From Phalacrocorax aristotelis (lineage: Eukaryota > Chordata > Aves > Suliformes > Phalacrocoracidae), in the NCBI RefSeq assembly GCF_949628215.1, contig NC_134283.1, positions 22,918,975 through 22,982,974 on the forward strand: a stretch of 64,000 nt of DNA. The letters are read 5' to 3'. The position numbers were made by a program, and so were the translations under genes. The notes under the pieces were generated by a model that worked only from the letters and a program-made list of their open reading frames with translations, had not been told where the DNA came from and searched no databases. Every line of letters starts with the position of its first letter. Positions within the stretch are counted from its first letter, which is position 1. Shown here in pieces: positions 1 to 14,600 of this stretch.

Positions 1-233
1 CGAGGGCACTCCTGGCTTAGGAAGAGGCAGCAGCCAGAAACAAGGATGCAGCGGGGTTTTTACTGCCTCTCAGCCAGTTCTGCTGGAAGATGGACAGCAT
101 CAGGTAAGGGGATGCCGCTGCCTCCAGACAAAAAGATGAGTCACTGTAGTCAAGATCTTTGAACAGCAACATACAAATAGAAAGAGAACCTCTTGCCTTG
201 TCCTCAAAGGCTATGGCTTTGGAACGCTGATCA

Positions 234-769
234 CTAGGCCACTGTGGTATTTGTCTTTATGTCCTTAAAGCATGGATCATGTCTGCCCACATGCTGCTTG
301 CTGGTGCATTTTCTGTGGTGAGGCTCGGATGTGCTCTCAGTGGGCTGGGGCTGAGAGACATGAGGTTCTCCACTGCTCTTACTTACAAACACAGCAGGAA
401 TCTTAGAAAAAAGTTCCAGGTCTTGTTCCATGCATCTGTCTTGCTGGCAGCTTTTCTTTTTCACCTTATGCCCAGAATACTGATTTTTCTTCCTGTCACC
501 TCTGGGATTGTCTGTGGACAAGGGATAGTGTTGAGTGTTGCTCAAGTTATTCTTTAGAGGCCTATGAAGGGCCATGCTCCCAAGGCGAGTCTGAGCCACA
601 GGAATCTCATCCATGGACTCAGCAGACTCTGAGCGAAAATCAGCTGGGGGTCCTGCTGCCTGGATGAGTCCGATGCTGCTAGGGAGCACAGCAGCTCTCA
701 GAGGAAAAGCTGGCACTAAGAGGCGAAGGCTGTGGGAAGATGAGGTGGCAGCAGCCACAGCTGGGAACT
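234..769 (-). CDS. ZDHHC1: probable last coding exon of ZDHHC1
   Basis: Open frame of about 178 codons on the minus strand. It is entered through a good acceptor (polypyrimidine run then CTGTAG at 770-775) in phase 1 and ends at a TAG at 234-236. It encodes a low-complexity, polar, Ser/Lys-rich tail with no transmembrane segment and contains ESMDEIPVAQTRLGSMAL. Strand, position downstream of the ZDHHC1 exons and tail-like composition fit the cytosolic C-terminus of ZDHHC1. Exon 8652-8764 ends in phase 0, so at least one exon of length 1 mod 3 must lie between. I could not identify it, so the link is inference. It could be the terminal exon of another minus-strand gene. No poly(A) signal is visible before the window edge. 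Confidence 0.5.
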
Positions 770-3700
770 CTACAGATGGAAAGAAAGGGAGAAGAAAGCT
801 TAAGAAGAGAGAGAACCCTCAGGCCCACAAAGACATCAACAAGCCCAGAAACTCTGACATGGTGGATCCACTAGTGTTAAAGAAAAACATACATATCTTT
901 ATGCAAAATTAGATATGAAAATGTCCCCAAGTCTGACCATCTTAGAGTATCTCCAAGAACCCAGAAGCACTCATTTTCCCTTCTTAGGCAAGTTAACTTT
1001 CTGCCAGTGCTGGGTGTTCATGACACACTTCGTTTTTGTGTGCCAGCAACTAGAAATCAAGTCCAGAAACAGAGAAGCTGACTGGTGCACTCTCACCTGA
1101 CTGGGAATCTGGGAAAGAGGGCCAAGGTCTAGTGTACATTTTAGATTTGCTGTCCACTGCTGAGGAAGAAACTTTATGCGTCTTCTTTCTTCTTTTTTTC
1201 TGTTGCTGTGAAAGCGAGGTCCAAGAGAAGGGAAGTCACTTCATCAGCCCAAAGTAATGAGGCACTCGGTTTTTTTTAATTCATACCTCTTTTTAATTCC
1301 TCCTATTTTTAATACTGAGCATTAGATATGATGACAGACCAAGAATATCATAGTTTAAGACTGAGTTACTAGAAAGCAATGACAGAGAACAGGTATTTAA
1401 TGAACACACGCATTGTCTGCATACAGCGATTCTCTGTGTGTAGGTACCTTCAAGCTGTTGTCTCATACAGCTGGAGGATGTATGAGAGACTGGTGGACAA
1501 ATGCATTTCTAGAGTCAAACTAGAAGAGAGGACCAAAAGCCACAAAGCACAGGATATTCCAAGAGAGAGATAGCTCTTGTCCAAAATACAAGTATTTTTT
1601 CTTATCATCTAGATGACAAGACTTTGCTGAATAAGCCTGGAGAAAAGGGGAGAGCACCACCACCTGCTATTTGAGCAAGGGAGGAGAGCATCCTCATGTA
1701 GGTACATGAATATCAAGAGCACAGAACCTGCAACCTTGGGATATGACTTTGGACAGCTGTTTCATACACTCAAGATTCATATCTACACACACCATCTTTT
1801 TCTGGACAGATGCTTTAACTTCCATATTTGAATGTATAAACTGTTGGATTTTGCTCTACAGAAACATGCACAGCTTGTTACTTCAACGCAGTAGTAAAGA
1901 TATAGTCACTGAACTGCACTGGAGCAGCAAGACGTAGTATTACAGCTGTTATCACAGCTGAGCTGCGAGCTTATGAGGGAACTGCAGAATATATCTGATC
2001 ACATGTGTGAGCTGAGGCAGGAGAGTATCGCTTGGAGGTAGTGACTGCAGGGCACAGCCACACCTGCACATACATGCTGAGGACAGGGAGAGCATGTGTA
2101 TGGAGGAGGTAACCACAGTCCACACTACTGTTAAGTGTGCACCCATGCAACTTGGTGAATTATCAGCTACAGGGGTTATGGTATGTAGCAAGCCTCCTGC
2201 TTACCTGAGAAGGGACTGCAAAGCGAAGAGATGGGAGGTCAGGAGAAGAGCTCTGCTGGGAATCAGCTTCATCTTTGCGGACAAAGAGCTTTGAAAAGCT
2301 AAAACACACACATATGCAAGATGTTTCTGTTAGACGTGACTTAACTCTGACGCCCAGTTTGCTTGCACATACACATCAGCCCGACTGAAGCATCCCCTGC
2401 CTTGCACAGCATTCCCAGCAAGACTGCAGGGTAACTTTTCCTGCACAACTGTGCAAAATACAAAGGGTTTTTTTCTCCCTTCCTCAATGACATGAGTTAA
2501 TAGGCAAGGATTAATTAAGAGACAAGGATGCTGTTTTCCCATGAGTGCTTGTCTGTGTTATAAACTTTGCTGTTGTAATTCATGTCTGAAGAACCTGAAA
2601 TCATATAACTATAATGAACTCGATATTGGAATTACAGGACAAATCAGGCAGCTTTAAAGTAATTTTAATATAAAACAGACTAAACAGAGTATTCTAGGAA
2701 AGGTATTTTCCCAGGTGAGGAGAAGCAAGTACTCCTGACGGTATTTACCCTCCTGAAACTCAAAGATTTCACCCTGCCTTGGTCAAAACATTGGTGCTCC
2801 CTATCCTCCTAAGTGCTTTTGTCTTAGGGTCCGTCAGTGACTTTGATGACAACTTCTCATTCACCATACATGCTGCTGGGAGACTCCTATCTATGATTTT
2901 ACTCACCCTTTTCCTGAAGTTGCTGTTGAGAATTCCTCTGCTTGAATACCAGGCTCTGTATAGCCAGGGTTACCTGGAAAAAAGTCTGCTTGCTGGAAAA
3001 AAAAAAAAAAGAATTAACATTTTCAGACCAATATGGACACAGAGTGGAGAAGAGGGATTTTCACTACAGAGATGTCTTCCTCCTCCTTCCTCAGCCACAT
3101 GCTAGACATTTTCTGTCCTTACAGCTAGCACAGCGGCATGAGTCTACCGCTTAAGAAGATGGAAAACCAAGGGTGAGACAATTAGAAGTCCCCGATTCAT
3201 TCATGTAGTCCAGCCAGTATTTCATGTGGCTCAAAACCAAATCACACTTATGGAGAGCAGCTTAATAATTTCTTGGGACCACATTCAAAATATCACTTAA
3301 AGCCTCCATACAGTTCAATCATAGGAGCTAAGCAGTGAATGCAAAAAACTTCTTTTAAATTCAAAATGGAGGTGAGGAAAATGAAAGCATGCAACGTACA
3401 GGAAAAACATAATGTATTTTCTGTTTCTTGTGTGAATCCTGTATGGCTAGTAACGGCTGGTTTTTTTTTTAAAAGAACACAATATATTGCTCATTTGCCC
3501 TGGGTATAAATGAATTCAAAGTAATGCCACCCTGGACTTTAAAATTGCATACTTTCATAAACACATAAGAAGACTCAACGAATAAGTTTCCTAAATCCCA
3601 GTTGCTGTATTACAGAAAAGGGTTCCCAGTTCTCCCTCAAAAGGACGTCGTTAAGATGGCCAGAGTAACAAATGACACAGGGTATGAAGCTCCTTTGTCA

Positions 3701-3899
3701 AAAAGGATAAACTGTGGTCAGGAGAACCCTGACACTACTTTTCAGCTGCTCTTAAACTTGAATAATTAGCAAGACATTTCATCTTAACCATTTTAGTGCT
3801 CAATGACTGTAAAGACATACATGCATTTTAAGGCAACTTTCGGGTGGTAAAGACAGAGAGATTTTAATTCGAAAGGCATTAGCTTCCAAAAGAGCTTAA

Positions 3900-4965
3900 T
3901 CAAACTCATGAAGACCTATTCGTCTGAACAGCCTGATCAGCAAACTTGAGAAAATGAAGTCAAAGTTGGACATCTGACAAATGGGTTCCTGAGAGACCCA
4001 GGGTCTCCACACTTCAAGAGATATATAAACAATCAACAGAAGAGCAGAACAGTGAGATGAAGTCTGGTGATGATACTCCTTTATGTAAGGCAATAAAAAT
4101 TAAAGCCAACGGCAAAGAGCTGCAGAAGATTCTTCCAATATTGAATTAGGGGGTGATAAAATGATACACAAAACCCAATATTGCTAGATGTAAAGAGGTA
4201 AAGGTGATGCACCTGGAAAAAGTAGTGTTAACTTTACATACAAAGCAACGGTCTCTGAACTAGAAAAGAATTCATGGAGCTGCACATTCAGTGGCAGCCA
4301 AGAAATCATTTCAAATTATAGGAATGAAGAGGAAAGGCACAAAAAAAACCCAGAAAATATTTTCATGTTACTGAATAAATTCCTTGGCAGCTTGGACACT
4401 GGATTCTCTGTAGTGTTCCAGCATCTTCCCCCACAGAAGGTGTGAAAGAAGGTACAGAGAAGAGTGACAGGACCAGTGAAAGGTCTGGAGCCATTCCTGT
4501 ACAAGAAACAGCTAAAGGGCCAGGGCTCTTCAGTCAGGAGAGGAAATACTCAGGGCAGATACGTGTGCAGAAAGCAAATGAGGAATAGTTGTTTACCATC
4601 TCTCTAACACAACATTTAGGGAGCATCAAATAAAAAAAAATCAGGTAATAGTTTCAAAAGAAACAGAAGAGAGGCTGCATTTTTCACACTGCATGGAAAT
4701 AAGCTGTAGCACTCGCTGCCATAGGTGTGAAATGTTACATGGATTCAAGAAGAAATGAGAAAACGTTGTGTGAGAAACCAGCAAACACAAACCTGTTCAA
4801 AGCTCTGTGCTCCAAAAGCCCTTAACACATATTGCCAAGTGCTCGGAGAGGGTACTGGTGACTACAACTCCTGCTCTCTTTCTCAGCATCCACAATTGGC
4901 CAGTGTCAGAGCCAGCACACTGGTCTGAACAACTTCGGCCAGGCTTCTTTACGTGCCAGAAGAGA
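3900..4965 (+). repeat. ancient CR1/L3-like LINE fragment
   Basis: Degenerate 3' part of an old amniote CR1-clade LINE. Recognisable stretches in order are AAAGAGCTGCAGAAG near 4110, GTGATGCACCTGGAAAAAG near 4206, and ACAGAGAAGAGTGACAGGACCAG near 4455, with the AGGAGAGGAAATACTCAG segment near 4535. A terminal part resembling the TTGGCCAGTGTCAGAGCCAGCA...CTGGTCTGA consensus lies at 4890-4950. Every part is shifted and point-mutated, which suggests great age. Boundaries are approximate. Confidence 0.7.
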
Positions 4966-7684
4966 TACTTCCAAAATTACTAGTTGCTTTTGAACATCTT
5001 GGCATCAATGACTGGAGTCTCAGTCCTCATGTGATTGTTAGATAAGGGAGTTGCCAAATTGGGAAGACTTCAGACCTGTTTGTTGCCTTTTGTAAAATGC
5101 TCTGAGTTTAATTGGTCTTGTAAAGGAAAAAAAAGAGGTGGAATGGAATTTGCAGCTGTTTTATAGGTGGTAACATCAAATTTGAAGGGATTTGGTTTAG
5201 CAGTCCCAAACATTAGAACTTTCTGATTTGAGAATTATGCTATTTGGGACTATTGTAGACAGGGTTTCTCTAAGAACAGGATTAATAATCTGCAGATACT
5301 AACCACATATATTTCAAATAGAACTTGTAACTCTAGTCAGATTATTGCTCATCATTGACTGAACACCAAGTGTACATAAATGTTTCCTCAAATCTCCTTA
5401 GGGGCCAAATTCTTAATACTTACATTTAAGCTTCAGGCACCTGTGTGTCACAAATGAAGGAGACCAGACACAATCTTGTGTCACTATAAGCATAAAGGCA
5501 GGGAGATGTAGATCTTTTCAGAGGAAAGCACACCGTGGCTGAAATGAGCTGCAGCAGGAAATATTCTCCTAAGATGGCACAGAGTAACTGAAAACAATCA
5601 GGGCTCAATGTCCACAACATACAAACAGGACTGCAGGACTGGCATTTCATAGGAGATTAATGAAGGATACATCTTAAGACTAGCACAAACAACTCTTTCC
5701 AAGCAGGGAATGAAAGCTTTTTAAAACACATTTTGTTCATTTCAGCCTTCTTAAATTATGTATAACCAAAGCAGCCACATAAAAGAAAGTAAACCATTAG
5801 AGCTGACTAGCAGAAACAGATGGAAGAAGGCTTGATCAGTAGAAAATACAATGTTCTCTCAGTGTGACAAAAACTACAGCCACAGCGCAGATCCCAGCCT
5901 CCCTCCGCTCCCACAGTCATTAGCAGGACAGCCAGCACCCTTCAACCGCAACAGCAAGACGAAGCCACCCTTTGCAGTTGGGTTGCTAGGATTCAGCTCT
6001 TACTCTTGCTGAAAATGGACTGCTCAGTTGACAGACTGCCCAAGTTCATTGCCACCCTGCAAATCCTGGTCACGCTTAGACCTCCTCTGGAGGATGAATA
6101 CCAGCTGTGTCCACCCCAAGTTTCATGGTTACAATTTCAGGACAAATTCAGCTCCCTTGCCTGCTGCAGCTGCTCTTACCATCCACTTCAGTGACAGCCA
6201 GTGCCCTGAAACATTGTCTGGCGGGAGGGGAGGCAGAACTGAGCAGGAAAAAATGGTTCTTGCCCCAGGGAAAGTGGGTCTGTTGCAAGCGGTGATGCTG
6301 AGAGTTAAGACTAGGTTCATCTTAACCAGACATTGGAAGAGAGAAGTAATATTGAAAATGTGAGGAAGCTGAGTAAAACCTCACCAAACTGAATCAGTGT
6401 CTGAAACAAGTTCAAAACTTTAGAAATGTGAAAAAAATCACATCCTGGCCTCACTATGAATGCCAGCTCCCTGGTACAAATGCAATTATGCATTAAAGCA
6501 TTGGGTTTGATTTGGTTTGTATTTCTTTGGACTGCTATGCAACTGCCTGCAGAAAAAACTTACTTGCACATGCTGTTTTGGGTATAATAATAGAGGCAAA
6601 GGCTGTCTATGTCCAACTGTTTGCATTTTTTTTTGACATCTGAAGCACTCAAGTGTGCAAAATTAGGGCTTCTACTTTGTGCATGTTCTGAGAAGGATTC
6701 TATAAGCACATAAGAATGCTTTAACCTGAACATAGCTGAAGACTTAACCACAGACAAACATGGAAAACTGAAGCCAAAACCAACACCCAAGCTTGAATAC
6801 GGTTCAAAAACAAGGATTAAAGGGGAACTGCATGTTTCTTCTTACTCCCTAAAATGAATGAACAGTTAAGACAAAAGTGGGAAGAGGATGATTTCCATCT
6901 TATGCTTGCAACATCTTGGATCAGTTACAAAGGATTTCTGTGTTCAAGCTAAAGAAGGCTGTAATCAACACAGCTTACAAAAGGCAACTCACTTGGTGTA
7001 CTCCTACTCCAATCTATTTGTTTGTGTTTATCTCTGGTTGCTATGTAAGAAACAGGGAAAATCTGGTGGGTTAACATTTTTCTTAACAATGTTACTGGGC
7101 GTCATCCAGTCTTTCTTGTTCCCGGAGGTACTAACTGCAATCCTGAAACACAAGCGCTCCTTTTCAGCCTGCTTCTTCCAGGCTTGTTGCTTCAAATTAA
7201 CCATATTCACACATATCTAGATAAGCACCAGTGCTGACAGGAGGACATCATTGAATGGCTATGTCCCAAATGTGCACACGAACAGAGTCCACCCCTGTTC
7301 AAATATATTTTCAGCATCAATCAAAATTCAGTAACTAGGAAATTATTAGAGCTAATGCTTTATTATTGTTTTAATGTTCACAGCAAGCAAAGGTCTATGA
7401 GACAAAGTGCCAAATATTTTTGTTGTTATGGAAACCTCTGTTTAAACTGAAAGTTCAACTTTTCCAAGGCAGTAAAAAATGCTTATGAAAAGCTGGGGTC
7501 TCCATATTAGGCAAAAGAGAATTAGCTCAATTTCCCCTTTGCTTTGATAGGGAAAAACTATGAATGAACCTAGTATCTCTACACAAAATACATGGATTGA
7601 GCTCAGATTTAATTAATTTCATATGAAATATAAAACTGGTTGTATAGTAGGTAACTTACTTGCGTAAAGCTAGGTGGAGTTACA

Positions 7685-7990
7685 CAGGCTCACAAAATCG
7701 CAGAATAATTTAGACTAGGAAGAATTTCTGGAAGTCAGAAGTCAAAGCCAGTACAAAATTTGTCCAGTCAAATTTTGAGTAACTGCAGGGATAGAGCTGC
7801 CTTGCAGCAAAATAAATTACACTGAACCTCTCAATTCACCGTGGAATATATATGCCACTGCAGAGCATAATAGCATTAAACAGCTTGTAGAAGTCCTCCT
7901 ACAGAGATACAGATCAACATCACGGTAATCACAAGGACCCTTATTACTATGTAGACTCAGTTCAAAGAAAAGTAGGTATCTGGGTTTTTT
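7685..7990 (-). repeat. degenerate CR1 fragment, reverse orientation
   Basis: Begins with ACAAAATCGCAGAATAATTTAGACTAGGAAGAATTTC, a decayed form of the CR1 3' end read on the opposite strand (consensus-like AATCACAGAAT...TTGGAAGGGACC). The remainder is too diverged to bound confidently. Confidence 0.45.
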
Positions 7991-8651
7991 CTGAACACTA
8001 TTGGTGTCCTTTTTCTTTTCAGGATGGTTAAACTATTTGGAATTATTAGCTGCTCAATGATTAGCCTCAGTTTCTCCAGCCTTAGAGCCTGTCTCACCTT
8101 CAGTCATGACCTGCAATACTGCTTGCATAGACCAGCAAGATGTGCACTGCCACCCAAACAGATGGTCCTGTCCTTTTTAGTGACAGGACACTTCCCACTC
8201 TTCGGTCATCCTTGTTCATGCTGACACAGGCATTTACGTGCCTGCTTGGTGAACCGAACGGGGGAGCTGGGCCAGCTAACACGAACTCAACTGTTTTTTA
8301 AAGAAAGTTATTTCTTACTCAGATGAGTTCCACTACCCTGTTTGCTGCATGACTGTAATGAACAGCTGTGCTGGCAGAAGAGAATAGTTAGCACAGGGCG
8401 CAAAACAAGTGGTGGAGGAAGAGAGTGGGTGGGATTGATTCCTTTGAAACCAGTACTTGCTTAGGCCTAAAGTGTTCATCGAATTACAGGCCTTACACTC
8501 TCTCACATCCTACTCAACTCCACCAAGTACCTCTAAAGTCTTATCGTTGGCAACCGCCTCTAAAATTTGGAGCTCACAGAAGCGAAGCAGACTTTACACT
8601 GCGGACAAGCAAGGCTATTTTTGAGAAATGGACTCAAAGTATGACGAGTAC

Positions 8652-11600
8652 CTGACTGGGTCTCACTTGGGCGGGACAAGACTCCAGTTGCTTGGCTACC
8701 TCTTTCGCCTCTTGCTGGGGACGCTGCTGCAGGATGTACTCATATGTAGTCAATTTGTTCCACACTGGGAGGAAAGAGAGAGAGCTGTCAGTGCAGGAAA
8801 GGCCACTCCCTGATCACACTTATACAAACAGTCTGAATAACTATACAATCAAAGAGTAACTATAAACACAAAAAGACTGATACTCTAAGCAAAAACTACC
8901 TTTGCACTGTATACCTTACTATATCCTTTATTGTCATCAACACACTTTCTCATAGCCCCACTATTCTAAAGCCTCATACATATGGTACAGCCTTCTGTAC
9001 TGGAGTAATTTGTTCAGCTCATTTCAGAGCAAATCCATTATCCATACCAAATAATGGTAAGATCTGTATCACACAGAAAGCTCAGGGAGTAGTCAGAAGG
9101 TACGTGATGCTAAATGGAGAAGAGAAATTCAGCATGGTAGTGGGTCCCATAGAGGAGATTGAGACACTTAATGTCCAGAACAGTGAGCATTAAATGCCCA
9201 ACCTGCCTGGTGCCAAATAGATGTGTTCAGAGTTTATATGTGCCTGAGCATATGTGCTCTTAAGGGCTCCCCCCCACAAACACACCTGCTTCCATGAATG
9301 ACCAAAACCATGGGACATTTCTGAGCAGCTTGGTTTCTTCATCAGACCCAAAATGTTATGAGGATCCAAAACTCATATATTCCACCCATAATGACCCTGT
9401 TATGGTAAGTATTTTTAGAGCACAAAACCCAGAAATGGATGCTGAAGGTTTTTAGTGCACAGGCTGGTAGTCATTCTCCTTTTTAAAGAAGCATAGCAGT
9501 TAAAGGAGATGCCTAGGATGTGGGACATCTAGACTAAAATCCTTCCTCTGCCTCAAGACATTTGTTTCCGTAACATCTTACTTCTCAAAATCATGCCCTA
9601 AAGACAGGACTACTTCACAGGGAAGTGGGAGAGAGCAGAGGAGAAGGTGCTCCTCCTGTTAAAACAATGACCTTATGAAGAAATAAGAATTTGAGATCCA
9701 TTTGGCCAGGAAGACAGAGCATAAAAATCAATGAGAGTCTGCAGCCAAGTGATTAGTGAATGCACTTAACCGGGACAGTGCGGGGTGCTGGAAAATGCTG
9801 CTAGAATGGTGCCGTATGCTCTACTTGAGAGACAGAATATTGCTTCATAAGCAAAGGGCTATAAACCATTTTTAGTTCAGAGTTCATTGTTTTCTGAATA
9901 CATATCAGTGGAACTCTGAAAATAATTTAACAGAGCTATTTACTTAAAAAATACTGTATTTGTCTGGCCAGATAACACTGCAGCACATCCTGTGCAATAT
10001 ATAATCATAGCCTGTGAAGAGCCCCATATCATTTCCTATATTCCCTTCTTATGTTCCCTACTATTTTTTCTTTTTATTCTTCTTACTATTGGCCTCTCAG
10101 TATTGAAGGAAAAAAATATTCTTCCTCCAAACTTCTGAAGTGCCATGCTTCACTGAATGCCTCTAGAACTGAGACTCAATCAAGACTGGTGATTTTGAAT
10201 ACATGGGCCTACTATTTTGAGAATAACCTACTTCCTTCCTTTTGAGTGATAGCAGTGAGTAATTAAAATCAGAACAGTAATTCTGAAAATTTCACTATGC
10301 TTGTAACAAAACTAGATTCTAAAATTTTCAGAGTCATACCTGACTTAAGCCAGGTTTTGTTATGTGAAGCATTAAGGAATTACTGCTCACAGGGGTACTA
10401 TTTTCTTTCTGTAATTTAATTATTAAAAAAAATTACTGATGAACAGTAATTACGTTTTAATTGGTAAACTGCATTTCTAGTCCCAAAACAGACTAGACAG
10501 TTCATTCCAACACTGTCTACCCTAGCACATTCAGATGAGACTATTGACAATTACAGGTGTGACCTAAGAGGAATTTAAACCAGACATACTTTATCCATCT
10601 CCCTGAATCCCAGTCGTAAGCATAATGCACACTCATATATAACGCAAAATATAGGTTTCAATATGGTAACATCGCTCCTTTTAAGCAAGGACTCACAGAC
10701 CACTCTTCTGCGCAGCTGGAACCAGTTTCAACAGGGTAGCAGATTTTCATATAATAAAATGTTAACAAAAATTAACATTAAATTCTGTTTCCATGTAAGT
10801 CATAAAGATTTAAAATTGGGCCAGAAATAAAAGTTAATTTGGCACATAATTTATTCTGAAAAGGGAAAAAAAAATCACCCCAACAGCAACAAAAAAATCC
10901 CCTAAACCCGGAGCAGAACTAGTGTAACACAGGCACATTTCCGTTTGACAAGAAAAAGCCTGTCCTTATCCCAAGGAGGGAGCACCCTCTTGTGGAAGTT
11001 GTTCACAAAGACAGGATAAATACCACTCAGTACTCAACTGAATAGTCCTTTCTTTTTCATCCAAAATAAATCTTCCTGGAGCGGCCCCAGCTTTGTTAGG
11101 CTTTTAGTCTAGATTTTTATAGTGCTAGATCGACCTTTGAAATCTCCAGGCATCGCCATTAAGCCAGTAAAGTCAACTTTCAGATCCACTAAGAATGCAA
11201 AATTGCAGCATGACCAAATTTAAGTTAAGCTCAAAGAGGCCCTAAAAGGAAAACAACAGTCATTGACCTCACTGGCTGTAAAGTTAATGCCAACTGAGGA
11301 ACACTCATCCATCAAATGCTACACTTCAGCACTGCAACTATTTTGCTTCTGGAGCTGCACTGGTTTGTGCTGACCTAGTTTGCATTGGCATCTGCACCGC
11401 TGTTAACTGACAACCTAAAAATCCATACAAAAATCCTCTGTAACCGCTGTCTTCATTTCTCTTCCATCACATTACTTCTTCCCTACTTTCAGCACCACCA
11501 ACTACTGCAAGTGTAAGATCTTTTCTCATCATGACTTACACCAGGCAGCTGAATAGCATTGGCTTCATTTTAGATCACAGCTGAAAAAAGGTTTTTGACA

Positions 11601-14600
11601 CTCATCTGTACATAACCAAACATAAATATCACTTCTTGATAGAGCAACAAGTAGAAGACCTAATGAGGAGACTTTCTGAAAGCCGCCTCTTCTGAGTTCC
11701 ACAAGTCATTTTGTGCCGATAGGGTACAACATCCATAAAGGGACCCTGACCTGGACATCAGGCCTCCTGTTAGAAATTTAGATCAATATCATCCACATTT
11801 CTCTGGGGTAATGGAGAAACAGGCTCTCTCACACAACATAAGTACTGGGGAGCACAGTGAAGAGACTCATAAAAGCCTCATAAATGAGGGGCCAATCTGA
11901 ATCTGCCATTGCTGGGACTGAGCTGAAATTAACCAGTTCATCCCACCTGGCCCCTCTACTGCTCTCCTGTGTCCTTTCAGTTCCAGGATAGCATAGCTTA
12001 GACACATGCATGCACAAGTCCAATGCAAGCCCCATATTGCACATGCACTGATAAGTCTATCTGGTACTGGGGGAAAATCAGAAGTATAATGTTAAACCCA
12101 AATTTTCTAACCTTTCAATGGCAATCTTGCACAACGTGTGGATATTTATGGTATGGGTGAACACACAATGAATGCAGAATGAATAGAAGAAGCTAACAGA
12201 AAATGAAATGGGGATGCAAAGGATGGGAACATAATACCTACTAAGATAGATGTGAAAGGTCAAGAGATGGCCTAGCAGGATCACAGTCATTAGGCTCAGA
12301 AGAATAAAAATCCCAGCCGTGACCAAAACGGCAGATGCCTGAGTCTCAACAGGAGCTGCAGGAAGAAACACAAACCAGCAGTCCGTGTGGTTCTTTAGAG
12401 CTGCAAAACATAGAGTTGGAGGTAAGTAGATTGTCCAGGTATTAAATACCTCTAACTAAAGTTTACAGTTGGAAAATGTTAACTCAAAAGCAGCTGCAGA
12501 CCCATTACACACTGGAGGCATAAGAACTTTGTGTCTGCGAGGCCTTTAGGAAGAGCAGTTAGTCAGCAATGGAAGGAAAGACATTCCGTCCAGCTGAGCA
12601 GAGACACTCTTGCAGAAATATAAAATTGAAGGAGTAAGGAATGGAGTTCCTCCTCAGTGGGAGAGCCCACAGAATCCCATCCCATATTGAGATACTCTGG
12701 CTGATTCACAGGATGCTCAACTGAAGCACTGCTCGTACCATCAAAGTGCCGGTCGGAGCGAAGCATCATGGGGTCAATGAAGAACTCCACAAAGACGTAG
12801 CAAGCGACGAGCAGCAGAAGCCCAAGACCCAGAATGGCAGATAGCACGCTATTCAAAAAGAGCCTGCGAAGAAGTTGAGAAGTCTGAGTGGCTTCAATAA
12901 CATCGCACACACAATTCAAAATCCCAACCTCTAATAAAGGCAGAGATATATTCAGCTATCCCAAATTACTGTGACACTTTCTGACACTTATGATAGATAC
13001 TGGTTTTAACAGTCTTACTTCCGATCTGTTACCCTGAGGGACTAAACTGTGACCCTTCAGAGCAACAGTGGTTACAAAACAGTCAAGTATATCTAGGGCA
13101 GACAAAGAGCTCCCTGCACAAAACCTGGAGGCAGTGTAACATGGCACCCAGCAGTAATGACTCCTTGCTTTCCATGTGGTTTTAGTGCAGGAAAGTAAAC
13201 TGAGAAGCAACAATCAGTGATAGCGTCCTTATTCTTTATCTTAAACCTGGCGCAGTTTAGAGGTGCCTATATGCTGCTGTAACTCCTGCCAATTGGCAAG
13301 TCTCATAGGGGAAGTGTGCCGTCTGGATGCAGGTTGTTTCAGAGATGGGAACAGTACCATCATCATTTTATTCCCACTCCAGCTCTCAGAAGCATGAAGG
13401 ACACGCAATTAACATGCTATAAGCTTTTCCTAACACCAAATAATAGATTACGTTCTCTGTTTTTACTCGTAGATCTTCAGCTACAAAAATCTAAGTGTAG
13501 TTTTATCCCTGGTTATCTGAATATCATAATCATGCTTGCATTTTCCATCCAGTTTTCTTGTGACTGATTTTATTCAGGGGTTTGAAAGAAAAGTGGTTCT
13601 GTGTGGCTGAGTACAGACTGGACTGAGATGCAGGAGAATCTTGGGAAGAGAAGGGGCGACATTATTGACGCAGTGTTGCGCTCCTGCCACAATGCCAGGC
13701 TCTTACCAGTAATTCCTCTCTCCCACACAGTTATTGAGCCATTTGCAGTGGTGATCAAAGCCACACACACACTTGTTGCAAGTTCCACAGTGCTTTGACT
13801 TGGCACTCCTGCCAAAGAAAAGGTGGCATTAGTATGGCAGCACCAGATTATTACCGTGACTTTCTAGTGACACAAATACAGGGGGGTACAGCAGTAGAGA
13901 TCCTGGTAATAGGGAGAAAACCTTCTACATCAGGAGTACTTCAACACCCAAACGTATCAGCCATTGTTGGACCACAATCCCAAACGCTGCAAAATTTGCC
14001 TTTCAATGGGCTGCATGATTCCCAATTTGGAGATAATTGATTTCTTATCTGAAACCCTTCAGCAGTTCTACAAAGCTTGACATGAATGTCTGCCCTCCAA
14101 GCAGTGCCTACTACCATGTTAGCATCTAGCTAGATAGAAGCACACATGCATGAGTTAAACACATTGTTAGGTCAAACACCAGATAACATGGAACAGTACA
14201 GTCCTCTCCACACAACGTGAGCAATTAAATAAAACACAGAACCATGTGCACATCTGACAGCAGACACCTACCCCACTAACTGAACCCTGCCACAGGATGA
14301 AGTTTAACTTGTACTGTAGAGCTTCAGGGGCTCAATTTCAATCTTATGGTCTAACATTAAAGACTAATGGTGAAGTGCAATGGTAAAGCAGGCAGAGCAG
14401 TAGAAGGAAAAGAGAAAATACTTACACATCTACATCACAGACATGGCAATGGTGGTTTTCAATGACGTGTGCATGTTGATTACGATTGAAGGTGGCCAGA
14501 GGCCCTAGATAGTTTTTTTCCCGCACATTTGCATCCGCAGGATCAACAGAGACTGCAGTAAGATGAACAACTAAATGGTAGATAAAAAACACTCCTGGAC

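Larger units (their letters stand above)
770..8651. other. AT-rich interval, presumed ZDHHC1 intron(s)
   Basis: About 7.9 kb between the last mapped ZDHHC1 exon and its probable terminal exon. It holds an ancient CR1-like LINE (about 3900-4965) and a weak minus-oriented CR1 fragment (about 7685-7990). A minus-strand open frame at 6560-6790 ends against a good donor (CAA/GTAAGT near 6570) but has no recognisable similarity. Nothing else could be supported. Confidence 0.5.

Noticed and set aside
13795-14040. 81-codon plus-strand frame in a ZDHHC1 intron
   Set aside because: No domain, partly overlaps the DHHC exon on the other strand; treated as chance.
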